Part shown: positions 33,995-44,312 of the stretch, piece after piece
How the letters are laid out: each line of letters starts with the position of its first letter
Numbering within the stretch: position 1 is the first letter of the stretch
NCBI GenBank assembly: GCA_003996215.1
Contig: QJPP01000857.1
Coordinates: 124,001-188,000, forward strand
Source of the DNA: Jaltomata sinuosa
Lineage: Eukaryota; Streptophyta; Magnoliopsida; Solanales; Solanaceae
Length of the DNA stretch: 64,000 nucleotides
Direction of reading: 5' to 3'
Position numbers and translations under genes: made by a program
The notes under the pieces: generated by a model
Databases searched by the model: none
Told to the model about the DNA's origin: nothing
What the model saw: the letters and a program-made list of their open reading frames with translations, nothing else

Positions 33995-35591
33995 CGCGCC
34001 CATTGATTAGGGGTGAGTTTTCAGATAGCAAAAGTCTTGGAGAGTCATTTTCTCTGATTTTTGGGAAAATCTGAGAACTCTAGCTGAAAGAAAGCAAGAA
34101 TCATTATTATACTTGAGAGTCTTTTTTGGTGTTTACTGCATCTTCGGAAAGAAAACTCAAGTTTCATCGGATGTTGCTAAAAATCTCAATTCGTCATCTC
34201 AGTCTAGCTGCCCGAAAATACGTAAATCATCCACTCTCCCTTTCGTTTTTCTCTAATTTTTAGTAGCATGTGATTTTAGGATGGTTTTAGCTGGTCTTGT
34301 TTGAAATTGTTTTCCTATGGTGATGGGGAATGGAGGATGAAATTCCACTGCTTGCTTTATTCTCTTGTTCGTCGATGTTTTGCTTGGCCTGATGTGAGAT
34401 CTTAATGATAATTTGTCTGCTATCTAGAACTGTTTGTAATTCGTCTGGATGGTGTCAATTTTTTTTGAGAAGAAGATGAGTTGAATCTTTTGGGGAATAA
34501 TCGAGCTCGGGATGGGCTTTGAACTTACCAGTTTAGCTCATCCCAAGAGCTCCTAAAGACCCAAAACTACTAACTTCTTTCGATAATTTGAGTAGTTAGT
34601 GTTTGTGGTGTGATATGAGTCTTTAATATATTTGTTGAGCATGATCTTGATGGCTAAACGATAGTTATATTGTCAGTTTATGAATCCTGAAACTCTTTTT
34701 TTTTTCTTTCTATTTGTTGGAGCAGCTTATGTGTTCATCCTTTGTATGGTATAATAGAATACCTAATGATTTTGTTTCAGTTCTAAGATAAATCCATGCC
34801 TCCTTTGCCTTCTTGCTAGTTCCTTGTGTTATTTTCACTTTTGTGTGAATGTACCTGTCCTGCTTTGTAAAAATCAGTGGCCAAAGCAGTCATCTAAGTA
34901 ACAGATGATACTTTTTTAGGCTACAAAGATCAGGCAAGGTTCTATAAATCAGAATCATGCCATAATTTGCTAGACCTTACCTGTTTTATTCATAATACAT
35001 GATTAACCATCTCTAGTTATTAAATATATCATCCCTTTGGCTGTGACCACGATAGTGTGTGAAATTTCGACCCAAATTGATAAAAGGGGAAATAGAAAAG
35101 GCTCGTCCAGTCTTTATTTAGGCTAATATCAGGGATCCAGTAGCATTGTTTGTTTTCTCCATGTTTGGTTGTAGTATGTTACTCTTCCCATTTCTCTCTG
35201 GATTTGATCTTACTGGATGTTCGTTCATCTGGTTTGCTTAGTTGTATTCAATTTCATGACGTTACTTGGAATTTATTCTGATGAATTGCTTTCCCTTTGA
35301 TCATCTACATGATTAGAAGAAAAGACATGTTATAGTGAATTTGTGGTGAAATATAACTCCTTGTGATAATTCTGCTTAGACCCTTCACTGTTTGATTTGA
35401 ATTGAAGTGTTCCTCTGTTCTTTTTTTTGTTTCATTAGAATCAGTAGAATACTGATCTTTCTTCCCTCTTCTTTGCATGAATGTGACATCTATCGAGTCC
35501 ATTGGGACTCCTTATCCCCTCGTCTGCTTAGTCGGGTTAAAACCCAATAAATTCCTTCGAGTCTAGCTCCAACCAAGCCAAGAACAGGCTG

Positions 35592-35763
35592 GTGTATTGT
35601 AATATACAGAGGAAATCCAGAGGAAGCAGAAAGTATATAGTGGTATACATTGACATGCAGGTTCAAAAAGAAATATGAGAGAGGGAAGTTGATATACAGG
35701 TCTTGGGATCGAAAAATAAAAAATATACAACTGGTATACAGCAGTATACGCAGCTTGTATACA
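35592..35763. repeat. GTATAC word cluster in Ogre 3' LTR
   Basis: Same arrangement as in the 5' LTR (GGTATACAGCAGTATACGCA, TTGTATACAAA), with few changes. Confidence 0.75.
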
Positions 35764-37732
35764 AATAAAAAATGGACTCAAGTCCATTAAAAATAAGTCC
35801 AAAACTTGGACAAATCAAATGGACCAAAGCAGGGGCCCGAATCTCCAACTCTTCTTTATTTTCATGTATTTATTTTAATTATTTGTATTAACTAACATTC
35901 AATCTAAATAAATTCCCTAGAGTTGTTATTTCGGTTTTATCTTTGTTTTCTCCTTTTACGTATTTCATTTACTTAGACTTTTTATCAAATTACCTTGTTA
36001 AAAATAGAAGTAGATATGAACTTTTGTCAATTGCCTTCGAATAATAAAAATGGGCTTTCCATAGCCACAAAAGAATTTTCTTAAAAGTTCGTTTTCTTCA
36101 AACATTCTTTTCGGAAAATTAATTGTAATGTTTTCCTCACTTATTAAAGTTAATGTCTTTTTTCTAAAAGAATTTTTTTACTTACTTTCAATTTTTGGTA
36201 AGTAAAATCATTTTTCTTCAAGCTTTTTCTTCAAAATTACTTGTTTTGCTTACAACTTTATCATTTTTAGGATTTTGTTCAAATTTCTAAGATTTTTTTT
36301 GTTAATTATCTTCTTTTAATTGGTCGAAACATTTTTAAAAAGTTAACAACTTTTGATTCTCACCAATTTTTCTTGAATTAAATTTATTCCACACCACTCT
36401 TTCAAAATACGAGTCTGTTTTTCATACTTTAATAAAAGAAACCTTTTCAATTCGAACCTTTTAAAAAAAACCTTTTGTTTGGGATTTGCTTTAAATTAAA
36501 CTTTCTTAAATTCGAATCCTTTCAAAGAATGAATTTTCTTTAATTGAAGTAGTCATCTTGCTTTGAATTAATTGATAGCAGTTTTGCTCAAATCATTTCT
36601 TCCCTCTTAAATTTCAAATATTTTATTTCAACTCTTGCAAAACTTAGTCATTTTTAAGTTAGTCAAAATTGTTCTTTGGTCAACCATTTTCTAAACGGAC
36701 GTTCTTAACTTAAAACCCTTTTTAAGACGTTACTTGAACCATTATCCATTTTCTCTAATTTTAAAAAATTATTTCTGTTTTTAAGTCTTTGAAATTCTTT
36801 TAAGTTTTCTTAATTTCTTTATAAAAATTAAGTGGCGACTCTATTTGTTTAGAATTATTTTGAAGTTTCCTCTCAAGTTGTGAAATAATTTCTAAGTGTT
36901 AAAACCATTTTCTTTTAAATAACAAAATTCCGAAAAGGGATAAAACAATGTTCATCCTGGGATCGAAGTCTACAGCCTAGCTAAAGGTGAAGTCGCGTAT
37001 GAGCCTCTGGAACACAGTCTACACTCCACAAAGGAATAGTAGAGGGTAGTATCAGTATAAATCACTATGTACTGGTAGGTATCATAGACCGACTCAGTTT
37101 AGAACAAATATACAGTCAAATCAAACAGCAAGTAAAAGACACTTCAACACTTGGCATATAGTTTCGTCAACACATAATCATCTCAAGTCAAATCATCAAC
37201 ATCAATAACAATGCATATAAGTCACCACATATTACCACAATAATGTAAGAATAAGCACTTTTAATAGTTACATTATATGGAATCTATGTTCACCTAACCT
37301 TTCCAAATATACTTAATACCATTAGTCTAATTTCAGTTTATAGTTCCAACTCACCATATCTAACCATGGATAAATCAATATAAAAGAAGGGTGTACACAT
37401 ATGCTAAAGGGTCTTATTTCTTCCTAACTATCCATGACCTACAAAAGACACACCAGGGTCCATGTACCATACTAGCTCGTGGTATCTGATCCATAATAAG
37501 AGAACAATATCAAATCCCTATCGACTCGTGGTACCCGATCCAAAAAAAATAGCTAACAACAATAACCGTACAAACTTGTGGTACCCACTCCAATTAACAA
37601 TAGTGAACCTGTGGTTTAAGTCTATCTCTTAGGATATGTCACATTGCACTAATTACACGTACAGATAATCATTTTAAGTTCTTTATTTGGTTTCATGTAT
37701 ACACAACTTATTCATTCAAGCACAACATGAAA

Positions 37733-39065
37733 ACAATTGATAACGCCCAAACTACACCTCAAATTAATGAAGCGTAAGCGGTCGTAGTCAAATATAGAAC
37801 CCAACAAAGGTTGGGGTCGAATCCCACAGAGAATATGGTGAGAATTAAGTCTTTAGTGAAGTATGTGACTAATGGTCAATAGTTTCCGGTAAATAAAGGG
37901 GGGGTTTTGTGTGAACAAATTGTAAACAAAACAAACAATAATGTATGAGAATAATCAGTAGGAGAGCGAACTAGGGAAGTGTTTACCATGGCATTGGTAA
38001 CGATGTCGATCCTAAGCTTAACCGGGTTCTTCCTATATACGTGTCACGATGTGATTGAAGTAATGGTATCGTCTAAACGTTTCTCAACCAAATAGACAAA
38101 TTTACTTTTCAATTCTCTCGAACTTGAAAAGGTGTGCTTTTAGATTTCAATCCTAAACATCAAGTAGATTAATCTAGTTACAGCATTAATCATAAGACGA
38201 GAGTTAGTAGTCTCGAATCCTCGTTGTTAATCAAGTTTCTCGGTTTTAATCTCTTTACTCAAGCAAATTAAACCTAGGCATGTTCTAATGTTTGCAACCA
38301 CTAGAAAACGTTAAATAATGAATGATTAACAACGTGACGACATATATATTGAACCTGTAGCTACCCGGAATCTATATCGTTACTTTAGCCATGGCTCCCA
38401 CAACCCTAGTTGTGGGAGGTTTAGTTACTCATGCTTGTAGAAGAATAAAAGAAAGTCATATTCATAATAAAGAAAAGAGATCCTTACAATTTAGTGAGAA
38501 CAATCTTTAATTAATCCAAGAACAAGAACAACAAGATCCCAAGAACAAATCAAGAACAAGATTGAGGAGGAAGAAAACGTGTATTGCGTGTTTTCCTCTC
38601 TCAAAACTCGACTTAAAACTCCTAAAATTTATTGGTAATGTATGATAAAAAGCTAGTTATGCATGGTGAATAATAAAACTAACAAGAGGTATTAAGGAGT
38701 TAGGAACAAATCCCAAAAAACGCTCGGATTCCGCGTAACCGATGCCAGGTCTGTGACGGCAGGCCTGACGGATCATCACTGCTTGACGGACCGTCGCCTG
38801 GACCCGTCACCACTAGGCAGTGGTGCTGCCTTGGTGTGACGGTCACTGTGACGGACCGTCAATGTGTGACGGGCCGTCACTCAAGGCCGTCACTCTTATC
38901 CCAGAATGCTCTTTTTCGCATATTTCCTTCCGTTTCCATGTTTGTCTCCATTTCCTGAAAATACAACATAAAAACATCAAAAACGACAACGGTTGCTTGA
39001 AAACGTACGATTGTTCTTAGTTTAAAGGAGTCTAAAGTGCCGTAAAATGGCGGCACATCAACAAT
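37733..39065 (-). mobile_element. Solo Athila-type LTR with 5-bp target duplication
   Basis: LTR 37738-39060 (1,323 bp) reads TGATAACGCCC ... GGCACATCA on the plus strand and is flanked by ACAAT at 37733-37737 and 39061-39065, an exact duplication. On the minus strand its end has GTGGGATTCGACCCC and GGGCGTTATCA, the same signature found at the end of the Athila-1 LTR (GTGGGATTCGAGCCC ... GTTATCA at 42358-42446), hence the family and strand. No internal region remains, so the element was lost by recombination between its LTRs. Confidence 0.85.
38735..38895. repeat. TGACGGNCCGTCA palindrome cluster in the solo LTR
   Basis: Repeated inverted repeats: GACGGACCGTC (twice), TGTGACGGGCCGTCAC, GTGACGGTCAC, CTGTGACGGCAG and degraded forms. 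GC-rich island in an AT-rich LTR. Confidence 0.8.
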
Positions 39066-39564
39066 CATTATTCAAACATGTCCAAAGACCAATCACAAGT
39101 AATATAATTCAATTACATAAATGCACTAAAATGAGTCTCAACTCTAATTTAAACCATAATCTACCTCGGCTATCAAATTCTAAACCATAAGTTACTTAGT
39201 AATAGTCTTGCCCTTCCTTAACGCTTTCGAGCGTTCAAAGTCTATAAATAATAAATACAAGAGTAATTAATCATTTACTCTTCATTTCATGCCTTGGAAA
39301 TTTAACTCACTTATTCCACCCTTATTCGAGGTCTGTAGCACTCTCCATGGGTTACATAATCACCAACTAGTCCCACAATAATCATGTGATCAACATTCAA
39401 GAGGTTATTTTTAAAAAAATAGTTTTCCCCTTTTTAGCCATTTTTATGCTTAAAGGTCATACCTTTATGGAACCGAAGGTTCTCTATTAGTCCTAATTAT
39501 GTTTCGAACTAACAATTTCATGCTAGGAATCATTAAATAACATCCTAGAATCAATTATAGGTGA

Positions 39565-39905
39565 AATTATACCCCACCCATATAGTTATCCCAACTTTTC
39601 ATGCTTTTAGGGATCCAACCCAAGAATTCTATCATAATTCTTCATTCCTATAATTCTACGACCAACAAAGAATTAACAATGATAAGAGGGAAGAATTACT
39701 CAGCTTAATGGATGAAAATCGCCTACTCGAGAGGGAAAATTATACCCACCCATATAGTTGTACCCAACTCTCATGCTTTTAGGGATCCAACCCAAGAATT
39801 TTATCAGAATTCTTCATTCCTATGATTCTACGACCAACAAAGAATTAACGATGATAAGAGAGAGTAATTACTCACCTTAATGGAGTAAAATCGCCTACTC
39901 GGGGG
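39565..39905. repeat. Direct repeat of about 160 bp inside family-B LTR
   Basis: Two units share ATACCCACCCATATAGTT, CATGCTTTTAGGGATCCAAC, CTACGACCAACAAAGAATTA and TCGCCTACTCG. Probably a local duplication. Confidence 0.8.
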
Positions 39906-39999
39906 TGAAAATTGCCATACAATGCTCTTTGAATGAGGCTTTGAAGTTATGGGATGTAAACTCTGAAAAATGCACTTAAATTAGGTAAACTGCCCCATC

Positions 40000-40150
40000 A
40001 TTCACCGCGGTGGCCCATTTCTTGATATGATGGGCTACTATAGAGGGAATCAGCTTGCTACAGCGGTCCCTAATGGTTCATCAGAACCATTATAATGGAA
40101 ACTTTACCGCTACGATAGACTCGCTAAGGCGAGAGTTCGTCCACTACCAT
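40000..40150. repeat. CTATAG/CGCTA word cluster, family-B copy 2
   Basis: Reads CACCGCGGTGG, CTACTATAGAGG, GCTACAGCGG, ACCGCTACGATAG and CGCTAAGGCGAG. More degraded than in copy 1. Confidence 0.55.
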
Positions 40151-40599
40151 GGTCTGCCAAAAACAAAACCTCGAACCTTGCCCCAAAACTCCCCATTTAA
40201 CAACACACTTTGAATTCTAGACATCAAAGATTAACCCTGATGCGGTAACTACTATAACTAGATTTCTACGAACCCGATTTCTATCTCTCAACTTCCTACA
40301 AAACCCTTTATTACTCAACTATTTATAAATAGACACCACAACTTCAAACATTGCACAATAAATTAGGACTTGCCACCTAAGTACATATCACCAGATTTTC
40401 GTCAAAGCTCACCCTATTATGAGATTTTATCAACTCTTAACTTAAGCAATTTTTAGCCGGGTACTTCTGTCCTAAATTTGCTAAAATGACAGAACAATCA
40501 TTGTATAAGATACCAATTAAACAATCATTCATCTCCTTATGACAAAAAGTAAGAATAAAGAGAAGATGAGAAGTTACCTGAATGGGTGAATAAATGTGG

Positions 40600-41132
40600 A
40601 TACTTGCTACACATGTCAGCTTCGATCTTCCAAATAGCCTCCTAAAAAGATAGTTCTTTCACTAGACCTTCACAGATGCAATCTCCTTAGTCCTCAATTT
40701 CTGGACATCTCTATCAAGAATTGCCACAACCTCCTCTTCATAAAAGAGGTTTTCATCTAACAGGAAAATATTCCAACAAATAATATAATCACCACCTCTG
40801 TGGTACTTTTTAAACATGGACACATTAAACACAGCATAAAATCCCGATAGACTTGGAGGCAATACCAATATATAGGCCACCAGCCTCACACTATAAAGTA
40901 TTTCAAATGGTATAATGTATCTTGGACTTAGCTTCCCATGTTTACAAAATCTCATGACACCCTTCATGGGTGAGACCTTGAGCAAGACTAGATCACCTTT
41001 CATGAAATTCATGTCCTTTACCTTTCTATCTGCATACTCATTTTTCCTGCTTTGAGCTGCTAGGATATTATCTTGGATGAAATTTACTCTCTCTATAGAA
41101 TCCCTCAGAAGATCAATACCCCATGATATTAC
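40600..41132 (-). pseudogene. Integrase C-terminal part, family-B copy 2
   Basis: Minus-strand frame 41012-40662 reads GDLVLLKVSPMKGVMRFCKH, LPPSLSGFYAVFNVSMFKKY and ILDRDVQKLRTKEIASVKV, the end of chromovirus integrase, close to the copy at 700-1060. A stop occurs where the family continues with the chromo-like tail. The upstream part (41030-41132, AAQSRKNEYADRK-like) is cut by the Athila-1 LTR at 41133; the rest of this pol must lie beyond the window. Confidence 0.85.
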
Positions 41133-42446
41133 TGATAAGTTGATAATCTACCAACTTATTTAGCTCTTAAGCATGAATTATTGCCTCAATATTATGCTAT
41201 TTAAAAGGGTTTTATGCCTTTGTTTGCTTATGTGCAAGCACTCTTTGGATTTGGACTCAAATATCCAAAGAAAGGAAAGCAAAAACCTGAGCTACAAGTT
41301 AATGAAGAAAGTAGCTTACTGCCTAAAGGATGGGTGAGACTTGCGAGATGCAATTCCTCACCTACGAAATATTGGTAAGACACAAGATGGAGGCAAGCCA
41401 CTACAATTGAATATCAGCACCTGCGAGCGACGGATGCAAACCTGTGGCTCTAGGTCTAGCACAAGTAGACCAAAGGGAAATTTTATCCAGAAAATCCTAG
41501 CATGTTTGGGGGATTTTCAATTACATTTTTTTGGGGATCTGTAGAGATTTGGTCACATAGAATTTTCCTTATTTAGATCTAGAATTGTAGTACACCTAGT
41601 AAAGAGTACAATTATAGTTCCTTCTTTTTTCTTGAGCAAAAACTCCATTGTTGAATACAAAAGCTTGGATTTGAATCAAATTATTCATCACAGAAGGAAT
41701 TGAACCAATTGGTATAACTTCTCTTCCTAAAATCATGAGTAGCTATTTTCTTATCTAGAGGTGTGTGCATGATGTGTGTGTGAGTTTATGATTGGATATT
41801 AATTATTCATGCTTAGAATTGATTATTATATATAAATCCATTGAATTCTTTGAGTTTTGATTATAAAAATTAATGGTTGAAAATATTAATTTAATTCTCT
41901 AAATTTGATCTTGCTTGAGAAAGAGGGTTGGATTTGGGTAAGGATTCATGCTAAGGATTTGAGATTTCCCCATCTAAGGGTTGAGGCTAGAGATAGCTCA
42001 ACCCACTTAAGCTGTTTGGTTGATATGTTGTCAAAGCTTCGGGGTTCGAGAGAATCCAAAGTAAATATGCTTTGAGGTTGAAAGAAATATCATACTAAAA
42101 ACCAAGGCTATTCATATAATCAATTCAAAGTTGAGTGATTAATCCCAACTATGATTGAATACCCCATGAAAAGAACACCCCTAGTTTCTCAAACTTGATT
42201 ATTCAACAATTGTGTTAGCATTGTTTGTTGCTTACTCTTGTCTTAAATCACTTGTTTACACCCCCCCCCCCCAATTTATTTTATTGTATATCTTATACAA
42301 CGTGCATGCTTAATGTGACTTGAAATACAAAATTTAGCTAAATCTATTCTAATCCTTGTGGGATTCGAGCCCGACTCACATTGGATATTGTTTTGCATAT
42401 GACCATTTACACCTCCTTCATTGGAGAGTGCCGTTGGACGTTATCA
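41133..42446 (+). repeat. Athila-1 5' LTR
   Basis: 1,314 bp, TGATAAG ... TTATCA. Starts with an almost perfect 25-base inverted repeat (41135-41159, one mismatch). A poly-C run lies at 42260-42272. A word cluster (CTTGCGAGATG, CACCTGCGAGCGACGG, CCTGTGG) is at about 41338-41455. Confidence 0.85.
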
Positions 42447-42450
42447 AAAA

Positions 42451-42468
42451 TGGTTCCATTGCCGAGGA
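42451..42468 (+). promoter_or_regulatory. Degraded tRNA-Asp primer site (Athila-1)
   Basis: TGGTTCCATTGCCGAGGA against the usual TGGCGCCGTTGCCGGGGA; four mismatches, three of them changes expected from methyl-C decay. Confidence 0.75.
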
Positions 42469-42569
42469 TTTGATTTTGATTGCCTTATTTTATGTTTTGA
42501 TTCACAGTAATGTTGCACCTTATGTTATTTTACTTTGTTTGTTGTTTTTGTTTAGTGGTAGGTAATAAT

Positions 42570-43770
42570 ATGAGTCACGCTAGTGAAAACTCTAGTGTTC
42601 ACAGTTTTATGGACGATAATGATCAAATAGGCCATGGTGGTGTAACTAGTACCTTTCGCCTACCTCCAACGGTAGGGAATGTGATCTTTCACATTACTAG
42701 CACTATGCTACACCTCCTTCAAATGAAGATGGACCAAACCTTTATTATTGCCAAAGCATTGTTGGATAGAATAACCAAGACAAATGGGGCATCTCCACAA
42801 TTATGTCTAAAAAATGAGAAACAAAAGGAGAGGGAAGAAATAATGGCAAAAATGATGACTCAAATTGAGTTAATGCAAAACACACAATGGGAATAGGAAT
42901 AAAAAACATGATTGCTATCGGTGCTCAAGGAGCTATATCTTATTACGAGGATAATGCACATGCATTATTTAATGAGGAAGCCCATAACATTTCTAATCAA
43001 GTGGCAGATTCTCACCTGGGGTACCAAGGTGCCAATCAAGGCTCTTGGTGACCAAGGGATCCAAGGTTCGAGCAAGGATATAATTGTGTCTTAGAGAGAT
43101 CATAAAAGAGAAAGATATCGAGATGCCACATGAAATGATAGGGACCGTGAAAGGGATGGAGAGAAGTATGAACACCAAAGTGTAAATCCATATGTTCCTC
43201 CACCAAAAGCTGATGCAACTCCCATTCAAACGAGTGTAAGTGACCCTGCAAGCTCAAAAATCAAAGATATGCTTTCCCAAGTTTTAAAAAGGGTTAAATC
43301 AATGGACTTGGTTGTTTGGGAGTTGAAAAGTGCATTATCTACCCTTAACCAAACCGTGAGTTTCCATTTATCCTTTATTAAATATCTTGAAGCCCAAACG
43401 AATTATTTATTTTCTCAAATAAACCAAAAGCAAAAAGGTACACTACCTAGTGACACACTCTCTAATCCGAAAAATGATGGCCATTGTATGACAATTGTCG
43501 CTAGAAGTGGAAGAACACTAGATGGTTTGCTTGATGAAGTTAAGAATGTTGTTGACAAAAAGAAGGTGGATGAGATTTCAAAGGTCGTAGTAGAGCCCAT
43601 TGCACCTAGTTTGAATGATGATGAGGTTGTGAATATAGATGAAGAGATGCCAAGGTTAGAGGAAGAAAAGATGGATCCTTTTTCTCAAGTGGTGATTGAT
43701 ATCGAGGAGGAAAAAGGGGACAATGTTGTGAATGATTTTTTTCCAATGCCCAAGTTTTCTCCTTGTTATC
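42570..43770 (+). pseudogene. Athila-1 gag, ends only
   Basis: ATG at 42570 (MSHASENSSVHSFMDD). After about 110 codons and a stop at 42896 it continues in broken frames through a region typical of the Athila gag C-terminus: GYQGANQGSW, then an open frame 43269-43775 with TLPSDTLSNPKNDGHCMTIV and RSGRTL, and an acidic tail (VVNIDEEMPRLEEEKMD). The capsid part expected between the two ends is not found, so a deletion is likely around 42900. Confidence 0.7.
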
Positions 43771-43775
43771 CCTAA

Positions 43776-44312
43776 AGACTGATCAAAAAGAAAGAGGACA
43801 CTCAATTCAACAGGCTTGTTGATGTGTTTAGCAAATTGTCCGTGAATATTCCTTTGGTTGATGCCTTGCTACAAAGTACATGAAGTTTATGAAAGAGTTG
43901 TTGAGGAAGAAAAAAGTTGTTGATGTGGGCATGATAGAGGTGTCACATCACCATAGCATGATCATTGCTAGTAACTTGGCTCCAAAAAGAGAAGACCGAG
44001 GAGCCTTTACCATTGCTTGCACCATTAGGGTGTATCTATTCAACAAAGCCTTGTGTGACCTAGGGGCAAGCATCAACTCGATGACCCTCATTATTTTCAA
44101 GAAATTGGGCTTAGGAGTCCCCAAGCCAACTTTAATGAGGTTCCTAATGACAAATAGATCAATCAAGCACTCGATGGGCATTCTATTTGATGTTTTGGTG
44201 AAGGTCGATAAGTTCATCCTCCCGGCAGACTTTGTTGTATTGGATTGTGATGTGGACATAGAGGTGCCCATTATATTGGGATGACCATTATTATCCATGG
44301 GCCGAGACTTAG
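43776..44312 (+). pseudogene. Athila-1 protease
   Basis: Polyprotein protease. GAFTIACTIRVYLFNKALCD then LGASINSMTLIIFKKLGLG: the D-L-G-A-S active site usual for Athila is kept. VLVKVDKFILPADFVVLDCD and VEVPIILG-type block (DIEVPIILG) follow, with a stop at 44282, and PLLSMGRDL before the B2 LTR cuts in at 44313. The stretch just upstream (LINVPLV-like, 43840-43870) carries two frame breaks. Confidence 0.88.

Larger units (their letters stand above)
6150..36947 (+). mobile_element. Ogre/Tat Gypsy element, internally deleted, with a nested Tekay-like element
   Basis: Two long, clearly paired LTRs (6150-10946 and 32229-36947) begin TGTTGACACCC and end GGGATAAAACA. A near-perfect target duplication flanks the element: ATGCT at 6145-6149 and ATGTT at 36948-36952. 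A primer site matching the tRNA-Arg type used by Ogre elements follows the left LTR. Gag resembles Ogre/Tat gag; most of pol is gone. The 3' tail is long and full of tandem repeats, as is known for Ogre elements. Without the 12.2-kb nested element it measures about 18.6 kb. It lies inside a family-B LTR. Confidence 0.9.
32229..36947 (+). repeat. Ogre 3' LTR
   Basis: About 4.7 kb, starting TGTTGACACCC and ending GGGATAAAACA. It lacks the hAT MITE of the 5' LTR but carries its own long-TIR insertion 20-30 bases from the equivalent spot. Confidence 0.9.
36948..40500 (-). repeat. Family-B LTR (copy 2), right piece
   Basis: Continuation of the LTR that begins at 5848. Without the solo LTR inside it, the two pieces total about 2.5 kb, close to the other family-B LTRs. 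The right edge (LTR start on the minus strand) is uncertain, about 40497-40507, because this copy has diverged. A short direct repeat is visible at 39565-39735 and 39745-39905 (AGGGATCCAACCCAAGAATT). Confidence 0.6.
41133..44312 (+). mobile_element. Athila-1 (Ty3/Gypsy), left part, interrupted at 44313
   Basis: 5' LTR, degraded tRNA-Asp primer site, gag remnants and protease on the plus strand. It interrupts family-B integrase on the left and is itself interrupted by the B2 LTR on the right; the remainder lies past the window. Confidence 0.85.

Noticed and set aside
42259..42273. Poly-C run as a functional tract
   Set aside because: Simple homopolymer inside the Athila-1 LTR, absent in the Athila-2 LTR at the same place apart from a shorter C run.
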